A stretch of 64,000 bases of DNA, from positions 123,843,043 to 123,907,042 of the forward strand of contig CM043960.1 of the NCBI GenBank assembly GCA_014529385.2, given 5' to 3'. Position numbers and translations under genes: made by a program. Shown here piece after piece: positions 60,840 to 64,000 of the stretch (within the stretch, counting starts at the first letter, position 1; every line of letters starts with the position of its first letter). Under the pieces are notes generated by a model. It worked only from the letters and a program-made list of their open reading frames with translations, was not told the origin of the DNA and searched no databases. This DNA is from Adiantum capillus-veneris (taxonomy: Eukaryota; Streptophyta; Polypodiopsida; Polypodiales; Pteridaceae).

Positions 60840-61440
60840 TAGGTTGTTGTTGTTGCCATGAGGTTGAGAAGAGGTAGCAGAGTTGTCAAATTTGCATCTC
60901 TTGAAGAAGGTACGACTCTGGTTTTTGTTCCTGTCAAAGTTAGGAGTGGAAGGAATTTTCTTGTTACGATTAGTGTTAGTGGATTGATCAACGTGACGTT
61001 GATGTTCGCCTTTCTTTTTCTCCGCATTGAGTGTCAGTTGATGGCCTTTGACAATAAATCTCGCTCAAACATGTCCACTTCAGCACTAGTTTATAGTGCT
61101 AACCCAGATATATACTTACGCTTTAGTTTCCTACGGCTGACATGTTTGATAGCTTGAAGCTGAATGAGACAAATCCAAAAACTGTCAGTGTAAGCCTGCA
61201 CGTCTTCATTTCTACCTTTAGCTTTGTACTGTGTGGGTAGAAAATGGGGTAAAGGCAAGGTCTTCTATTGTGTTGTTTGGTGGTGTTCCACCATAGTGCA
61301 ACGCTACCAGTAAGGTGATTTGATGCACACTTAACCATGTCACTCCCGAGGAAGTCTTCATCATGGAAGTAGTCATCCAATTGACTAACCTATGCCAGTA
61401 TTGTGATGGAATATTTAGTGCCATAAAAAATCTTTAAAAG
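60840..61440 (-). pseudogene. Ty3/gypsy gag core
   Basis: 61123-61380 reads 'DDYFHDEDFLGSDMVKCAS' then 'LTGSVALWWNTTK', the gag core with its Trp pair. The segment 60840-61120 links it to the nucleocapsid with frame changes. With the next three features it makes a gag-NC-PR-RT series of one decayed element. Confidence 0.65.
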
Positions 61441-62062
61441 TGAAAGTTTTTTCGCTAATTTTATTTTTCTTTAGAGTAGGTGCAAATTCGGTGCGACCAA
61501 CGTGCAATAGCTTATCTTCTAGTTCCTACCTTTACATGCGTTCATATGCAAGCCAGGCAAGTTTGTGAGTTGTTCAATGACAGTGGGCGGCCGTGGAAGA
61601 TGGGCCATGATGCCAAGCTTTTTTCTCTTCTTCTTTTTTCTCTTTTTTTAAAAATATGTATATATATTTTTCTTTCCTTTTCTTATTAAAATATATTTAT
61701 ATGTATATATATTTTTAAACGGCTATATATGCAGATGTAAACGATTGGTATGCAAAAAATAATAAGAAGATAAAGGAAATAATAGAATAATTTGTACTTA
61801 GCTCGACTGTCTGATGTTGTCCAATCCAAATGAGGAGCACTAAGACAAGGTCGAAAGCGGCGATCGGTTGAATAAGTCGTGTAACATTAAATGGCCTAAA
61901 TACTTGTGTGTACCAGAAATTAGCATGAACATAGTGGGCATTTCATTAGAATAGATTCCTAATGAGAATTACAAGAGTGCTTGGGTGGAGAGAGCAACAA
62001 AAAGCATAACACCTAGTTAGATAGCATGAACAATACTTTCAAAAGAGAGAGAAATTAAGCTA
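61441..62062. other. AT-rich, no recognised feature
   Basis: Includes a T/TA-rich low-complexity stretch at 61620-61725. Possibly the leader or LTR of the gypsy relic. Confidence 0.3.
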
Positions 62063-63457
62063 TTGACAACAGTTGAGGACCGGATTTACATGGAGCCGGT
62101 CCCCCCTCCAAAAGGCTTTGTATTATGGTTTCTCCCATCAAGAGAGACATTGCACAATACAATTCTTTGTGTTCCTTCAAGACTAGCTAGTGCAATGAAA
62201 ATGAAAGCTTCATGCACCAAGCAAAACACTTCTCAAACACAACATCAATTATCTCCGGTCTCAGACCCAAGACCTCACACACCTTCGAAGATGGTGAGAG
62301 CTAGCGGGGTATGAGAGTAGATTGAGAGGAAGAAGGAGTATTCTTACGAGAAAGATGTACATCTCCTCACATAATCACGCATATTAGCATAGCTTAGCTT
62401 AGTAATTAGCATGTAGAGGAGCATGCATTGAAGCTTGGCTCTTGGTTGGATTTGCATCACAAAGCCAAGAGTTGTTGGTGTAGGCCTCCCTTCTCACAAG
62501 CTTGAAGTAGGTGATAAGCTTTCCATTAAAGCTTGAGAAGGAGAGAGAGTCTTCTTTACTTCACACATGAGATTGTGTGAGTGTGTGTGTGATAATGCCT
62601 TGCAAAAATCAGCCCCCTCTCTCTCTCTTGGTCGACCCCTCTTGCTATTTGCTCATGCTCCACTCTCATTGGACCTCCCTAGGGCTAGCCAATGATAATC
62701 AAACAGTATAAGTGATAGCCTTCTGACATGTGTCCCCCTTTCCCCTTTTGTGAGAGCTTGATGTAATTAATAAATGCAACTAAACTCTCATTGGACCCCT
62801 TTGTCTCCTGGCCAATAGGAATTAGGGAAGCCATTGGGCTGCTGAATGCTCATTGGACCCCTTGGGAGACTGTCCAATAGTCTTCTAGAGAGCTTAATTC
62901 TCATTGGTTCTTTTATGAAGTGTTTTTAAATTAATTAAACTAGCTTTACTCTAGCCTAATTCTCATTGGTCCACCGCCAAGGCCATCCAATAAGAATTGG
63001 GTATACCTTGTGGGCATCTGGGCTAGGTAGCTGACATGTGTCCCTCATTCCCTTTGTGTAAAGGGAGATTGTGTGTGAGTGTGTGTGTGACTTTCTCTCT
63101 CATCCCCTACAAGCAAGGCTCTCCCCCTCCTATGTAGGGATTTGTAAAGACTTTTGGGACACACACAAAGCATCCAATTCCCCCCATGGTTGACCTTTGG
63201 ACACAACCTTTGAATTTTGGAACCTTAGCATTTTGGAAGTCTTAATGGGCTGAACCTTAGGGTCTTTTTAGCCCATTGTTGCACATGGCTCTTTTGCAGA
63301 TGGCCCCCCCTTTGGATCCCTATTTTCTCTCCTTTGGATCCCTACTGTGGCCGGTCTGCTAGCTTAACCAATATTCTAGCTTTTTCTCCCCTGGCACTTC
63401 CCCATATTAAATGATCAGAAAATAATTTAGGAGAATCAGATATTGATTATTATGACA
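62063..63457 (-). repeat. Chromovirus 3' LTR
   Basis: The inner edge is defined: on the minus strand TGTCATAATAATC starts at 63457 directly after a polypurine-like aagagagaggtaa. The outer edge near 62063 is approximate. It contains the block shared with 15346-15640 and an inverted ATTGG/CCAAT cluster. Confidence 0.55.
62660..62998. repeat. Cluster of inverted ATTGG/CCAAT pairs
   Basis: 'ctcattgg' at about 62664, 62789, 62850, 62902 and 62962, each except the fourth followed within 20-35 bases by ccaat (about 62696, 62811, 62873 and 62986). The pairs can form stem-loops. Confidence 0.75.
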
Positions 63458-63472
63458 TTACCTCTCTCTTGA
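63458..63472 (-). promoter_or_regulatory. Polypurine tract of the chromovirus
   Basis: Minus strand reads caagagagaggtaa before the LTR start. Confidence 0.55.
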
Positions 63473-63839
63473 AATCATACTCGTCCTCGACTATGGTGTA
63501 GAGAAGATAAAGCATATTCATGAGTCCTTTCCTTAGCGGGTAGAGGATCCCTATGTTACCCTACGACATCATTCCACAATGGATGACTAGTCCATTTGGT
63601 GCTTGAGAGCCTGAGGCTGCCGCAAGCATGTCTGCACATTAGTCCTATCAATTTTCCATAGTAGAGTGACAAACTCTACTTGGTGTTTGGGAGACGTCGT
63701 CTCTGCAAACTTGATCTAAGCATGCATACTACTTCATTTTTGTGCACAATAAAGAAAAAGAGAGTCTTATAAGACAAAAACTTTGTTCATTTTTAACATT
63801 TTGTACATTTGCTTACTCTTGGGAAGCATTGTAAGCATT

Positions 63840-64000
63840 GACAAGGTTTAGGTTATCCTTTAATTGTATGCCTTGCATCCATCTAGCATCTTCAAAAGGA
63901 TAATTCTTAAACTTAATAAGATATCGTCGGATAGTCTTACCGCCTCTTAGTACCTTGTCTTCATGTCGGAGAATGGACTCGGGCTGCAGCACCTCTTCTT
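63840..64000 (-). pseudogene. Chromovirus (Ty3/gypsy) chromodomain, runs off the right edge
   Basis: From 63998 the minus strand reads 'EEVLQPESILRHEDK', then 'IRRYLIKFKNYPFEDARWM', a chromodomain core with its aromatic and E/D-x-x-W features. Family knowledge: it sits at the C-terminus of integrase and steers insertion to marked chromatin. The 49 codons visible are open, so this copy may be intact beyond the window. Confidence 0.75.

Noticed and set aside
1-64000. CRISPR arrays, rRNA genes, organelle DNA or bacterial operons
   Set aside because: No regular repeat-spacer arrays, no rRNA blocks and no organelle genes were recognised; gene structure is eukaryotic.

Overview
This window is nuclear DNA from a land plant, most likely one with a large, repeat-rich genome such as a fern, a lycophyte or a gymnosperm. 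The sequence alone does not settle the species. The evidence is a plant-type telomere-repeat-binding (telobox Myb) gene with spliced exons, plant telomere-like TTTAGGG units, many LTR retroelements with initiator-tRNA-Met primer sites (tggtatcagagc and its complement gctctgatacca), and degenerate copia, gypsy, LINE, hAT and pogo-like coding remnants. No bacterial-style gene organisation is present.

Layout. 1-14 kb: a plus-strand gypsy-type element (protease remnant, polypurine tract, LTR), two minus-strand copies of one copia family whose LTRs carry about 290-bp tandem repeats, a short gypsy gag with its own LTR, and a second protease fragment with an inverted LTR copy. 14-24 kb: a LINE 3' end, a LINE reverse-transcriptase relic, a hAT transposase relic, two minus-strand gypsy remnants and a minus-strand LINE. 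24-28.4 kb: LTR, integrase and copia RT fragments and a possible MITE.

The one clear host gene lies on the minus strand from 56195 down to 28802. It encodes a TRF-like telomere-binding protein of 718 residues in seven exons. Exons 1-3 (54.1-56.2 kb) and exons 4-7 (28.8-30.1 kb) are separated by an intron of about 24.0 kb. All splice phases agree across that intron. It is packed with transposons: gypsy gag, a cluster of seven LTRs of one LARD-like family (33.1-45.3 kb), a nearly intact pogo/Tigger-like DDE transposase (46.7-48.7 kb), and a structurally complete 2.9-kb LTR element with a perfect target duplication (49.7-52.6 kb). The LTRs of that last element contain telomere-like repeats.

56.2-64 kb: the gene's upstream flank with a tRNA-like SINE head, a minus-strand gypsy gag-protease-RT remnant, and at the right edge the 3' end of a chromovirus (LTR, polypurine tract, chromodomain) that runs out of the window.

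Most retroelement coding is broken by frameshifts, stops or internal deletions. The best candidates for undescribed biology are the conserved RT-less open frame of the 33-45 kb family, the telomere-repeat-bearing LTR element inside a telomere-binding-protein gene, and the tandem-repeat LTRs of the copia family.
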